The notes under the pieces were generated by a model that made no database searches, was not told where the DNA came from, and saw only the letters and a list, made by a program, of their open reading frames with translations. Below are positions 36,652 through 44,988 of a stretch of DNA of 64,000 nt, in pieces (the stretch's first letter is position 1; every line of letters starts with the position of its first letter). The stretch covers positions 33,249-97,248 of the forward strand of contig DATJYW010000415.1 of the NCBI GenBank assembly GCA_035499435.1, in the 5' to 3' direction. Source of the DNA: Solibacter sp035499435. GTDB taxonomy: Bacteria > Acidobacteriota > Terriglobia > Bryobacterales > Bryobacteraceae. The position numbers and the translations under genes are program-made.

Positions 36652-39600
36652 TCAGAAGGTGAATTTGGCCGAGACGGTGATGCCTCTCGGGTTGCTGGAG
36701 AATACCTGCGACGGCTTGTGGAAGACCGACGTCGACGGGATGGTGAAGTTGTGGGTCGCCGTATCGGTGAATCCGATCGGCGCGACATCGCTCAAATAGC
36801 CACCGACATACTGCGGGTGATTGAGGATGTTGAAGAATCGTCCGGCGAACTGGAGCTTGTACCTTTCCGTGATGTTGATCGACTTGGCAATGGTGGCATC
36901 GAAGTTGTTGGTCGGGTTCATGCGCTCGGTGTTGCGCCCCGCGGTTCCGAGGCCGCCCTTCGGGGTGGTGACGTACAAGGCGGCGGGATTATTGATCAGA
37001 AATGCTACGGTATCGCCGGCGCTGTTCTTCAGAGCCGTAGTGCCGGAGCCGATGTTCGGGTTGCCGCCGGCGTTGACATAGGCGCGGTCGCCACCGGAAT
37101 CACCGTTCAGATTGGAGTCGGTACCGCTTTGGACCGTGAACCAGTTGCCGGTCTGGTAGGTGTAGATGGGTGCGATCTCCCAGTTGCCCACCAGGTTCTT
37201 GAGCGCCCAGTTGGACGACTTGTTGTACCACGGAGTGTCGTACAGGACCGACAAGGTCACGCGATGTCGATGGTCCAGAGCCGAGCTGGCGCGGTCGGCG
37301 GAGAGGTTGCGAATGTTCTGCGGACGGCGCGGCGTAGTGTAGGTGCTGAAAACTTCAGCCGTGGAGTCGTCGATGTTATGGCTGAAGGTGTAGGCGCCGA
37401 TGATCTGGAGGCCGTTGGAGAAGCGGCGCGTGACCTGGTTCGCCCAGCCGTGATAGGTCGAATTGCCCCAGGGCTGGTAGGAAGTGATAATGCCCGTGAA
37501 CCCGGCTGCCAGGTAGCGTGGGTCGACGTATGCCTGCGCGGCATAGGCCGCGTTGAGGGCGTTCAGCGAGGTGCCCAGGCCGTTGAGCGTCGCCTGGCTG
37601 GGGGCGCTGGTGTAGAAGGGCAGGGCATTGGAGCCGTTGACCACCGGCACGCGGTTCAACTGGGCCTGCACGGGCAGATGGATGCCGCGCGTTCCGAGGT
37701 AGCGCGATTCGATGGTGTAGTTTTCTTTGAAGACATGCTGCACGCCGAAGTTCCACTGCAGAGACTGGGGGCGCACCTGGTCGGGCACATAGCCGCCGGT
37801 GCCCGCGCGCGCCTGCGCCTGCGTCAGGCTCGATCCGGTGGCGCTCGGTGGAATGCCGCCGCCGGCCAGGAAGCCGCCTTTGGCCTCGCCTGTCACGTCC
37901 ACGGTGGTCGTGGCCTGAGGAGGCAGGGTGAGCAAGCCGAAGTTATCCACCAGCACGTCGAAGCTGCGGCCGAAGCCGGCGCGGATGGATGTCCGGCCGC
38001 TGGTGCCGGGCGAGTAGGCGATGCCGACGCGCGGCATCCACGCGGTCTTCATCGGCTGCGGCTCCTGGAAGACGATCAGGCCGGGCACGTTGGAGATCGC
38101 GTTGCGGGTCTGGAGCCTCTCGCTGTAGGGTATGGTCTGGTATTCGTAGCGGAGGCCGAGGTTCACGGTCAGGTTAGGCGTCACCTTGAAGGTGTCGTTG
38201 GCGTAGAAGCCGACGAACACGCGGTCGCCGTAATAGGCCGAGTTACCGAGGGAGCGCTGGGCGATATAGTCCGGGTAGTAGTCGAACAGGTAGTCGGATA
38301 GGTAGCTCCACTCGTAATCGCCGCGGGAGCGCTGCGTGAACGACTGCGGCGAGATCTGCTTCCAGCCGTCGGCTCCGAATTTCAGGGTGTGCTTGCCCTT
38401 GGTCCAGGTGAGGTTCTCGGTCGCCTGATACTGGTTCTGAATGCCGAACTGAGGCGCGTTGCCATCGGGACCAAGCTGCGCGTTCAACTCGAAGATGTTG
38501 ATGTTGGGGAACTGGTCGAGGCCGGGCCACTTCTGATCGCCCACCGGGTAGTTGTTGGAATAACGGTTGTAGCCCAGGCGGAACTCGTTGGTCAGCGTCG
38601 GCGAAAAGGTGTGGTATTCGGTGATGGCGACCAGGTAGTTGTTGGAGGGCACAGTTTGGAAGAAGACCGGCAGGCTGGCTGCCGTATCGATGAAGCCGCT
38701 GCGGTTCAGAATGAAGCGCCCGCGCAGGCTGTCCTTGTCGGAAATGTTGTAGTCCACCGAGGCCACGCCAGCTTCGGCGTTGGAGTAAGCCGGAGAGCTG
38801 ATGCCCAGGAGGCCGATCTCGACGGGCTTGGCGGTGGCGGCAACCTGTTGTCCGAGGCTGGCGTTGCCGGGTCCGACCATCGGGTATCCGCCAACGCTGG
38901 CCGCCGATACTGCGCTCGAGGCGGTTCCCAGGTAAGTCTTTAACTGGGTTACGTTGTTCTGGTTCATGCCGGAGAAGGACGAGATCGTGGCCCAGCCGGC
39001 GGCAGTCGGGGCATAGAGCTGGCCTGCGGAGGAACTCCGTCCGATCGGATTGTATTCATACAGTCCGTAGAAGAACAGTTTGTTCTTCTTGATGGGGCCG
39101 CCCAGCGCGCCGCCGAAGCGGTTGTTGTCGTAGCGCGGGTGAAGCGGATCGCCGTTGACGGCCGAGAGATTGTCGGCGGCGTTCATATCGCGGTTCTGCA
39201 GGTATTCGTACGCGAGGCCGTGGAAGCCATTGGTTCCGCTCTTCACAATCTGGTTGAACTGGCCGCCCGAGGAGTGGCCGAATTCGGGCGAAACCTGGTT
39301 CTGCTGGACCGAGAACTCGGCCACGCCATCGTTGGGAATGGTCACAAGCGGGCCGGTGACGCTGCCGCTGTTATTGTCGATGCCTTCGATGGTGAAGTTG
39401 TTATTTCGCGGACGCTGGCCGCCGACCGACGGGCCCGAGCCGAGACCGATCGCGCCACTGGTTCCCACGCCGGCGTTGAGGAGGGAGAGGTTAATCACAC
39501 CGCTGCCACCTGCTGCTACGGGCAGGTCGGCGAGGGTGGTTTCCTGAAAAGCGGTGGCCACCGACGCCGTGGTGGTGTCGATTGCCGCTGACGCGGCGGT

Positions 39601-39963
39601 CACCTCGACCGTCTCCGTGGCGCTGGCGACGGCCATCTTCACATTGGTGGTCGCGGTCTTATTCAAAGTCACTTCGACCGAGCGAATCTCAGTTCTGGTA
39701 AAGCCGCTGGCGGTCACAATGATCGTGTAAAGGCCCGGGGGCAGATTCGACAGATGATATTCGCCGGTAGCGGTTGTCTTGGTGGTGGTCTCAACGCCGG
39801 TGGCCTGATTTCTGCCGATTACTGTGGCGTCGGGTATCGCCGCGCCAGTGGGGTCGAAGACCGTGCCGATCAGGTCCCCGTTTACGGACTGAGCCCACGT
39901 GCTCAGGCACACGGTTAAGGACAGCGCAATCAATCCAATTAACCGTAAGATCTTGGTCGTCAT
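36652..39963 (-). CDS. Oar-like TonB-dependent outer-membrane receptor
   Basis: 1103 aa from ATG 39963, with GAGGT about 8 nt upstream; an earlier start would lack the signal peptide at its N-terminus. Signal peptide (LRLIGLIALSLTVCLSTWAQ), CarboxypepD_reg beta-sandwich (about 25-115: DLIGTVFDPTGAAIPDATVIG, YHLSNLPPGLYTIIV), plug domain with FTIEGIDNNSG, and a large barrel finishing ITVSAKFTF. Typical length for the acidobacterial Oar group. It has a strong terminator and its own upstream gap, so it is probably transcribed alone. Substrate unknown. Confidence 0.9.
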   Translation of the reverse strand: MTTKILRLIGLIALSLTVCLSTWAQSVNGDLIGTVFDPTGAAIPDATVIGRNQATGVETTTKTTATGEYHLSNLPPGLYTIIVTASGFTRTEIRSVEVTLNKTATTNVKMAVASATETVEVTAASAAIDTTTASVATAFQETTLADLPVAAGGSGVINLSLLNAGVGTSGAIGLGSGPSVGGQRPRNNNFTIEGIDNNSGSVTGPLVTIPNDGVAEFSVQQNQVSPEFGHSSGGQFNQIVKSGTNGFHGLAYEYLQNRDMNAADNLSAVNGDPLHPRYDNNRFGGALGGPIKKNKLFFYGLYEYNPIGRSSSAGQLYAPTAAGWATISSFSGMNQNNVTQLKTYLGTASSAVSAASVGGYPMVGPGNASLGQQVAATAKPVEIGLLGISSPAYSNAEAGVASVDYNISDKDSLRGRFILNRSGFIDTAASLPVFFQTVPSNNYLVAITEYHTFSPTLTNEFRLGYNRYSNNYPVGDQKWPGLDQFPNINIFELNAQLGPDGNAPQFGIQNQYQATENLTWTKGKHTLKFGADGWKQISPQSFTQRSRGDYEWSYLSDYLFDYYPDYIAQRSLGNSAYYGDRVFVGFYANDTFKVTPNLTVNLGLRYEYQTIPYSERLQTRNAISNVPGLIVFQEPQPMKTAWMPRVGIAYSPGTSGRTSIRAGFGRSFDVLVDNFGLLTLPPQATTTVDVTGEAKGGFLAGGGIPPSATGSSLTQAQARAGTGGYVPDQVRPQSLQWNFGVQHVFKENYTIESRYLGTRGIHLPVQAQLNRVPVVNGSNALPFYTSAPSQATLNGLGTSLNALNAAYAAQAYVDPRYLAAGFTGIITSYQPWGNSTYHGWANQVTRRFSNGLQIIGAYTFSHNIDDSTAEVFSTYTTPRRPQNIRNLSADRASSALDHRHRVTLSVLYDTPWYNKSSNWALKNLVGNWEIAPIYTYQTGNWFTVQSGTDSNLNGDSGGDRAYVNAGGNPNIGSGTTALKNSAGDTVAFLINNPAALYVTTPKGGLGTAGRNTERMNPTNNFDATIAKSINITERYKLQFAGRFFNILNHPQYVGGYLSDVAPIGFTDTATHNFTIPSTSVFHKPSQVFSSNPRGITVSAKFTF

Positions 39964-40360
39964 GATTCGTACCTCGGTTAAGAATTTTCCGGCAGCTGCA
40001 CAAACCACGCACGCCTGTCGGTTTGGTGACCGGTAAAGCAAGCGGTTTACCAGGTTAAGGCGGAGTTAATTTACCTTCGTTTCCAAGGACTTCCCGCGAT
40101 TTCGGCGGCGAGCCCCTCCATCACACCACATCGCGGGTGGGGACGAAGGGTGGACATTGGGGGCGTCAGTTTCGTCTAAGACGATGAACAAGCTGTTACT
40201 TATCGCTTCTATGAGATTCCAGAGCGCCAATCTTCTAGATCAAGGAGAGAATCAGTCCTAAAAGTGGGTTTTGGGACCTTTGACTACTCAAAATAGCTAG
40301 TACCCTGGTACTCCGAAATTCGCAGTCCCCTTCATTCCGGCGGCCGTGCCATAATCGACC
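39964..40360. promoter_or_regulatory. Divergent intergenic region with two dyads
   Basis: This 397-bp gap holds the promoters for the receptor (minus) and the cupin gene (plus). Two inverted repeats stand out: GGTAAA-N8-TTTACC at 40032-40051 and TCGTCT-A-AGACGA at 40172-40184. Either could be a regulator site. No convincing -35/-10 pair or coding sequence was seen. Confidence 0.4.
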
Positions 40361-40771
40361 ATGCCAAACCGCAGACAGGTGCTCCAGTATGCAGCCGGCC
40401 TGAACGCCCTGGCGATGTTCGCCGAAGAGGGACGGCTGGCCAACGGTGTCGTGGAAGGGAGCCAGGCCAAACTTGCCAGGGAAGATTTCGGAGATCTCCG
40501 TACCTATTACGATGGCCCCACGGCGCAGTTGAAATCGATCACCGCCGGCAGCCTGCGGCTCAAGCCCGGCAGGTCGCCTCATCCGCCCCACGAGCATCCC
40601 GAGGAGGAGTTCATGGTGGTCACGGAAGGCACCGGCGAAATCTCGGTCGAAGGGAAGGTGACCAAGGTCGGTCCGGGCAGCATGATGTACTGCGCGGCGG
40701 GAAAGCTCCACGGGATCGTGAACACCGGCAGCACGCCGCTGCTGTTCTATTTCTACAAGTGGCGGGCGTAA
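40361..40771 (+). CDS. Cupin-domain protein
   Basis: 136 aa. The C-terminal ~95 residues form one double-stranded beta-helix with both cupin motifs: HPPHEHPEEEFMVVTEGTGEI (metal-type H-x-H...E) and GKLHGIVNTGSTPLLFYF. The first 28 residues (RRQVLQYAAGLNALAMFAEEG) look like a secretion signal of Tat type (RRQ followed by a hydrophobic stretch). Function unknown; could be a small sugar or aromatic-binding enzyme. CATAAT 5 nt upstream of the ATG suggests a very short leader, but the -35 is weak. Confidence 0.8.
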   Translation: MPNRRQVLQYAAGLNALAMFAEEGRLANGVVEGSQAKLAREDFGDLRTYYDGPTAQLKSITAGSLRLKPGRSPHPPHEHPEEEFMVVTEGTGEISVEGKVTKVGPGSMMYCAAGKLHGIVNTGSTPLLFYFYKWRA

Positions 40772-40874
40772 GCGAAAGACTGCGAACACTTCCGGTCTGA
40801 CGATCAAAGTGCTGGGGTGTATCCTGTATGGGGGCGCGCCGCCCTTCGTCTAGATGCCACTGGGTGGACAGAGT

Positions 40875-43328
40875 ATGCGTGTTGCCGCATTCGCCGTGCT
40901 GCTGGGCGGGCGCCTATGCGCACAGGCGGTGATCACGGGACGCGTCCTGGACGAGAACGGGATTGGGGTGGACGGCGCGCGGGTCGAGTTCAAGGCGGCG
41001 GACGGAGCCGTTGCGGTGGCCTCCTCCGATCCGGCCGGCAATTTCCGCGCGAGCCTGCCCGGCGGGGGGACCTACTCGATTCGCGTCGAGCGGGCCGGAT
41101 TCTTCGTCTACACCAACCGTGCCCAGGAGCTGGAGCCGGGCGCCAGCCAGCTCACCATCCACATGAACCATCAGCGGGAGTTCGCCGACCGCATCGATGT
41201 CACCTACTCGCCGCCGGCCATCGATCCGCAGCAGACCAGCGAGCGCAAAGAACTGACCAACACCGAAATCCAAAGCGTCCCCTATCCCGCGCCGCAGGAC
41301 TATCGCAACGCCCTGCCGCTACTGAATGGCGTGGTCGAGGACAACGCCGGGCGGGTTCACTTTAACGGCGGCGACACCAACCAGGCCAACTACACGCTCG
41401 ACGGCTTCAACATGTCGGACCCGGTCACGGGGCGTCTCGAGACGCGCCTGAACATCGACAGCATCCAGACCATGGACCTGGAGAATAGCCGGTATTCGGC
41501 GGACAACGGACGCGGGTCCACCGGCGTGCTGGACGTGAAGACGAAACGTGGGGATGATCGCTTCCGCTTCGGCGCCACGAACTTCATTCCGGGCCTGACC
41601 TCGGATCACGGCGTGTATGTCAACAAGTTCACGCCGCGATTCGAATTCTCGGGACCGATCGTCAAGGGCCGGGCCTGGTTCTACAACGGACTGGACGCGT
41701 TCTACAGCAAGGACACCATCGACGGCCTGCCCAACGGGCAGAATCGCACCAACAGCCTGACCTTGAGCGACCTGACCCGCGCGCAGGTGAACGTCACGCC
41801 AGGCAACACGCTGACGCTCGGATTTCTGTACAACCTCTCCGACGTGGACCACAGCGGCCTGAGCGTCCTGAACCCCGTCGAGACCACAACCAACATCCGC
41901 CAGCCGCTGTACATGAGCACCATCCGCGATCAACATTACTTCGGCGGCGCCCTGCTGGACCTGGGTTTCTCCGATACGCGAATCACTCTGCACAATCCCC
42001 CGCTGGGCGACCAGATCTACCAGATCACGCCGTCAGGCAACAGCGGGAACTTCTTCAGCGGGATCGACCGGCATTCCTATCGGCAGCAGGAGATCGCCAA
42101 CCTCTTCCTGCCGACGGTCCGCTCCCACGGAGAGCACCACCTCAAGTTCGGCATCGATTTCGAACGCGAGAGTTTTCACGAGCAGGTGACCCGGCACGAC
42201 TACGAAGTGCTGCGCGACGACAACTCCATCGCACGGCTGGTGTCGTTCGTGGGTTCGCCGTTCCGAACGAGGAAGAATTTCGAGGCCGCGGAGTACATTC
42301 AGGATCACTGGGTGCCGCTCGAAGGCCTCGCGCTGGAGGCTGGGGTTCGCGCGGAGTGGAACGAAGTGGTCCGCGACTACGAGGTGGCGCCGCGCGTAGC
42401 TGTCGCCTGGGCGCCGCACCAGCTTCGCGACACCAAGATCAGCGCGGGATGGGGCATCTATTACGACGCCATCAGCCTCGGCACGATTGCCAGCCCGAAC
42501 CAGGTGAGCCTTTCGACCTTTTACCCGCCGGACGGTCCGCCGATCGGGCCTGTGCCGACATCGTTTCAGGTGAACGACAGCGTCCTGCGCACGCCGCGAT
42601 TCCAGACGGCCAGCGTGAACATCGAGCGCAAAATGCCCGGGGACTTCTACCTGCGCACCGGATACACGTGGCGCATGGGCAGCCAGGGATTCGTGTTCGT
42701 TCCTACGGTGCCGCAGTTCGGAAACATGTTCTACCAGGGCTCGATCTACCAGTTGAGCAACCTGCGGCGGTCGCGCTACGACGCGGTCGATTTTGCGATC
42801 CGGCGCACGTTCGCCGGCCAGTTCCAGTGGTTTCTCGGCTATACGTGGTCGAGCACGCGGTCGAACGCGGCGGTGGATTACAGCCTGGAGAATCCGGTCT
42901 TCGCGGTGCAGGCGCCGGGCCCTTATCAGTGGGACACGCCCAACCGCGTCCACATGTGGGGCTGGGTCCCGCTGCCCAAGCGGGTGCTGCCGCAAAACTT
43001 CCAGTGGCTCTTCCGGAACACGATCGCCGCGTACCTGGTGGAATACCGGGCCGGCTTTCCTTTCAGCGTGGTGGATGAGCAGGGATTCATGGTCGGCCTC
43101 CCCAACTCCTACCGGTATCCCGATTACTTCAACATCAACCTGCACTTCGAGCGCACCTTCCACGCGGCGCACTATCTGTGGGCGTGGCGCTTCGGCTACA
43201 ACAACATCACCGGCAATCTGAATCCCAACGTGGTGAACAATGTCGAAGGCACCGCGAAGTTTCTGACCTATTACCGCGGGCAGGCGCGCGCGTTTTCAGT
43301 GCGGCTGCGGCTTCTGGGACGGAAATAG
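40875..43328 (+). CDS. TonB-dependent receptor with carboxypeptidase-regulatory domain
   Basis: 817 aa from ATG 40875, seven codons inside a longer frame; GGTGGA lies upstream of this ATG. Signal peptide (MRVAAFAVLLGGRLCAQ), regulatory beta-sandwich (about 20-105, ITGRVLDENGIGVDGARVEF), plug with VHFNGGDTNQANYTLDGFNMSD, then a barrel; the C-terminus YRGQARAFSVRLRLLGRK lacks the usual terminal aromatic. It starts a plus-strand run with a serine hydrolase and a hypothetical protein, which suggests a peptide- or polymer-degrading uptake locus. Confidence 0.85.
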   Translation: MRVAAFAVLLGGRLCAQAVITGRVLDENGIGVDGARVEFKAADGAVAVASSDPAGNFRASLPGGGTYSIRVERAGFFVYTNRAQELEPGASQLTIHMNHQREFADRIDVTYSPPAIDPQQTSERKELTNTEIQSVPYPAPQDYRNALPLLNGVVEDNAGRVHFNGGDTNQANYTLDGFNMSDPVTGRLETRLNIDSIQTMDLENSRYSADNGRGSTGVLDVKTKRGDDRFRFGATNFIPGLTSDHGVYVNKFTPRFEFSGPIVKGRAWFYNGLDAFYSKDTIDGLPNGQNRTNSLTLSDLTRAQVNVTPGNTLTLGFLYNLSDVDHSGLSVLNPVETTTNIRQPLYMSTIRDQHYFGGALLDLGFSDTRITLHNPPLGDQIYQITPSGNSGNFFSGIDRHSYRQQEIANLFLPTVRSHGEHHLKFGIDFERESFHEQVTRHDYEVLRDDNSIARLVSFVGSPFRTRKNFEAAEYIQDHWVPLEGLALEAGVRAEWNEVVRDYEVAPRVAVAWAPHQLRDTKISAGWGIYYDAISLGTIASPNQVSLSTFYPPDGPPIGPVPTSFQVNDSVLRTPRFQTASVNIERKMPGDFYLRTGYTWRMGSQGFVFVPTVPQFGNMFYQGSIYQLSNLRRSRYDAVDFAIRRTFAGQFQWFLGYTWSSTRSNAAVDYSLENPVFAVQAPGPYQWDTPNRVHMWGWVPLPKRVLPQNFQWLFRNTIAAYLVEYRAGFPFSVVDEQGFMVGLPNSYRYPDYFNINLHFERTFHAAHYLWAWRFGYNNITGNLNPNVVNNVEGTAKFLTYYRGQARAFSVRLRLLGRK

Positions 43329-43352
43329 CCGCGTGTGGTACCATTCCGCCCA

Positions 43353-44396
43353 ATGACCAGGCTCGTTCTGATTTCCTGTTTGGTTCTTCCGCTGTCTGCT
43401 CAGCCGCCCGCGAGCGGGCAACAACCGCCTGCCGCCCCAGCCCCCGCCGCCGGCCCTCAGGTAGCCGGGGCTCCCAACGCCGGCAACGACGAAATCCTGA
43501 AGCGTATCGACGACCTGATGTGGCGCCTCTCGCTGGGGGACATCGCGGAGATCGACAAGATCGAGTACACCAGCTTGCCGCCCGCGCGCATTCCCAACCC
43601 GAAAGCTCCGGGCGCCGGGAACCCGATCATCATCCGGGCCTATACATTCATCCCCAAGAACCTGGATAAGACCCGCAAGCAGCCGCTGATCGTCTTCTGC
43701 CACCAGGGCGTGCACGCCAACGAGGACACACGCGACGCCCACGTCTTTCGCGAGCTTCTGGAGCAGGGCTACTCGATCATCTCCGCCGATTACCGCGGCA
43801 GCACCGGCTACGGCCGCGGCTTCTACGAGCAGATCGATTACGGCGGGCGCGAGGTGGACGACGTCTATCTCTCCGGACAGTGGATGCTGGAGAACCATCC
43901 GTTCCTGGACCCCAAGCGCGTGGGCATCGTCGGCTGGAGCCATGGCGGCCTGATCACGCTGATGAACATCTTCGGGCATCCGCAGACATATGCGGTGGCC
44001 TACGCGGGTGTGCCGGTCAGCGACCTGGTGGCGCGCATGGGCTACGAGGCGCCGGGGTATCAATCGCTGTACTCCGCGCCGTACCACATCGGCAAGACCG
44101 TGCGCGAAGACATCATGGAATACCGCCGGCGCTCCCCGGTGTATCACGCCAAGGAACTGGCCACGCCGCTATTGATCCACACCAACACCAACGACGAAGA
44201 CGTGAACGTGCTTGAGGTGGAGCACCTGATCCAGGCTCTGAAGGCCGAAGGCAAGAAATTCGAGTATAAGGTCTACCAGGACGCGCCCGGCGGCCATTAC
44301 TTTAACCGTATCGATACCAAGGCGGCCAAAGAATCGCGCCAGGAGGTCTGGCGGTTTCTGGCCGGCTACCTGCATCCCGATCATGGAGCGAACTGA
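43353..44396 (+). CDS. Secreted alpha/beta serine hydrolase (S9-like)
   Basis: 347 aa from ATG 43353. Signal peptide (RLVLISCLVLPLSA), a Pro/Ala/Gly-rich stretch, then an S9/alpha-beta hydrolase domain with nucleophile elbow GWSHGG, oxyanion region FCHQGVHANED and SADYRGSTGYG, acid in TNTNDEDV and His in PGGHYF. A peptidase or acyl-esterase of dipeptidyl-peptidase type is likely. It is 24 bp behind the receptor and overlaps the next gene by 14 nt. Confidence 0.88.
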   Translation: MTRLVLISCLVLPLSAQPPASGQQPPAAPAPAAGPQVAGAPNAGNDEILKRIDDLMWRLSLGDIAEIDKIEYTSLPPARIPNPKAPGAGNPIIIRAYTFIPKNLDKTRKQPLIVFCHQGVHANEDTRDAHVFRELLEQGYSIISADYRGSTGYGRGFYEQIDYGGREVDDVYLSGQWMLENHPFLDPKRVGIVGWSHGGLITLMNIFGHPQTYAVAYAGVPVSDLVARMGYEAPGYQSLYSAPYHIGKTVREDIMEYRRRSPVYHAKELATPLLIHTNTNDEDVNVLEVEHLIQALKAEGKKFEYKVYQDAPGGHYFNRIDTKAAKESRQEVWRFLAGYLHPDHGAN

Positions 44397-44958
44397 GGTT
44401 ACGCTCGGATTCCGCGCGCACTCCGGCTGGGCTGTGATGATCGCCGTGGCCGGCGAGACTCCGGTTCTGCGGCGCCGCATCGAGATGGTTCGGGCCGCGG
44501 GATTTCGCGCCAATCAACCGTATCACGCGGCGGCGGAGATGCCGCCGGACCAGGCTGAGCCATTTCTTCGGCGCATCGAAGCGGCCGCGGTGGAGATGGC
44601 GGTGGCTCAGATCGCAGATGCGGTGAATGCACTGGCTGCGAGGGGCTACCAGGCCGGGCCTGCGGCTGTGCTGCTAGGGTCGGGCAGGCCGCTGCCGGAA
44701 CTCGCGAAGATTCTCGCCGCGCATCCGCTGATCCATACGGCCGAAGGCGTGTTCTTTCGCGAGGTGTTGATCAGCGCCTGCCGCAAATGCGGACTCGACT
44801 GCCGGGGCATCAAGGAACAAGACGTGCCTCCCGATTTGCTCGCCCGCGTGTCGGGGCTGGGCAAGGCCCTCGGCCCGCCGTGGACACAGGACGAAAAGCT
44901 GTCCACGGCGGCCGCCATTCTGGCAGCGGGTCGCGCGCGGCGGGCGCACGGGAAGTAG
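44383..44958 (+). CDS. Hypothetical protein, possible RNase-H-like fold
   Basis: 191 aa, soluble, no signal. The start (TLGFRAHSGWAVMIAVAGETPVLRRRIEM) and the strand-helix order loosely recall RNase H-like resolvases and kinases, but no catalytic acidic set is obvious. The second half (VLLGSGRPLPELAKILAAHPLIHTAEGVFFREVLISACRKCGLDCRG) has four Cys. It overlaps the hydrolase gene by 14 nt. No function assigned. Confidence 0.7.
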   Translation: MERTEVTLGFRAHSGWAVMIAVAGETPVLRRRIEMVRAAGFRANQPYHAAAEMPPDQAEPFLRRIEAAAVEMAVAQIADAVNALAARGYQAGPAAVLLGSGRPLPELAKILAAHPLIHTAEGVFFREVLISACRKCGLDCRGIKEQDVPPDLLARVSGLGKALGPPWTQDEKLSTAAAILAAGRARRAHGK

Positions 44959-44988
44959 CTACACTGGAACTGGGGGAGCACGCGGGAG

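Noticed and set aside
36412..38301. 629-codon plus-strand ORF opposite the TonB receptor
   Set aside because: No recognisable domain, Gly/Val/Arg-rich; antisense of the receptor barrel.
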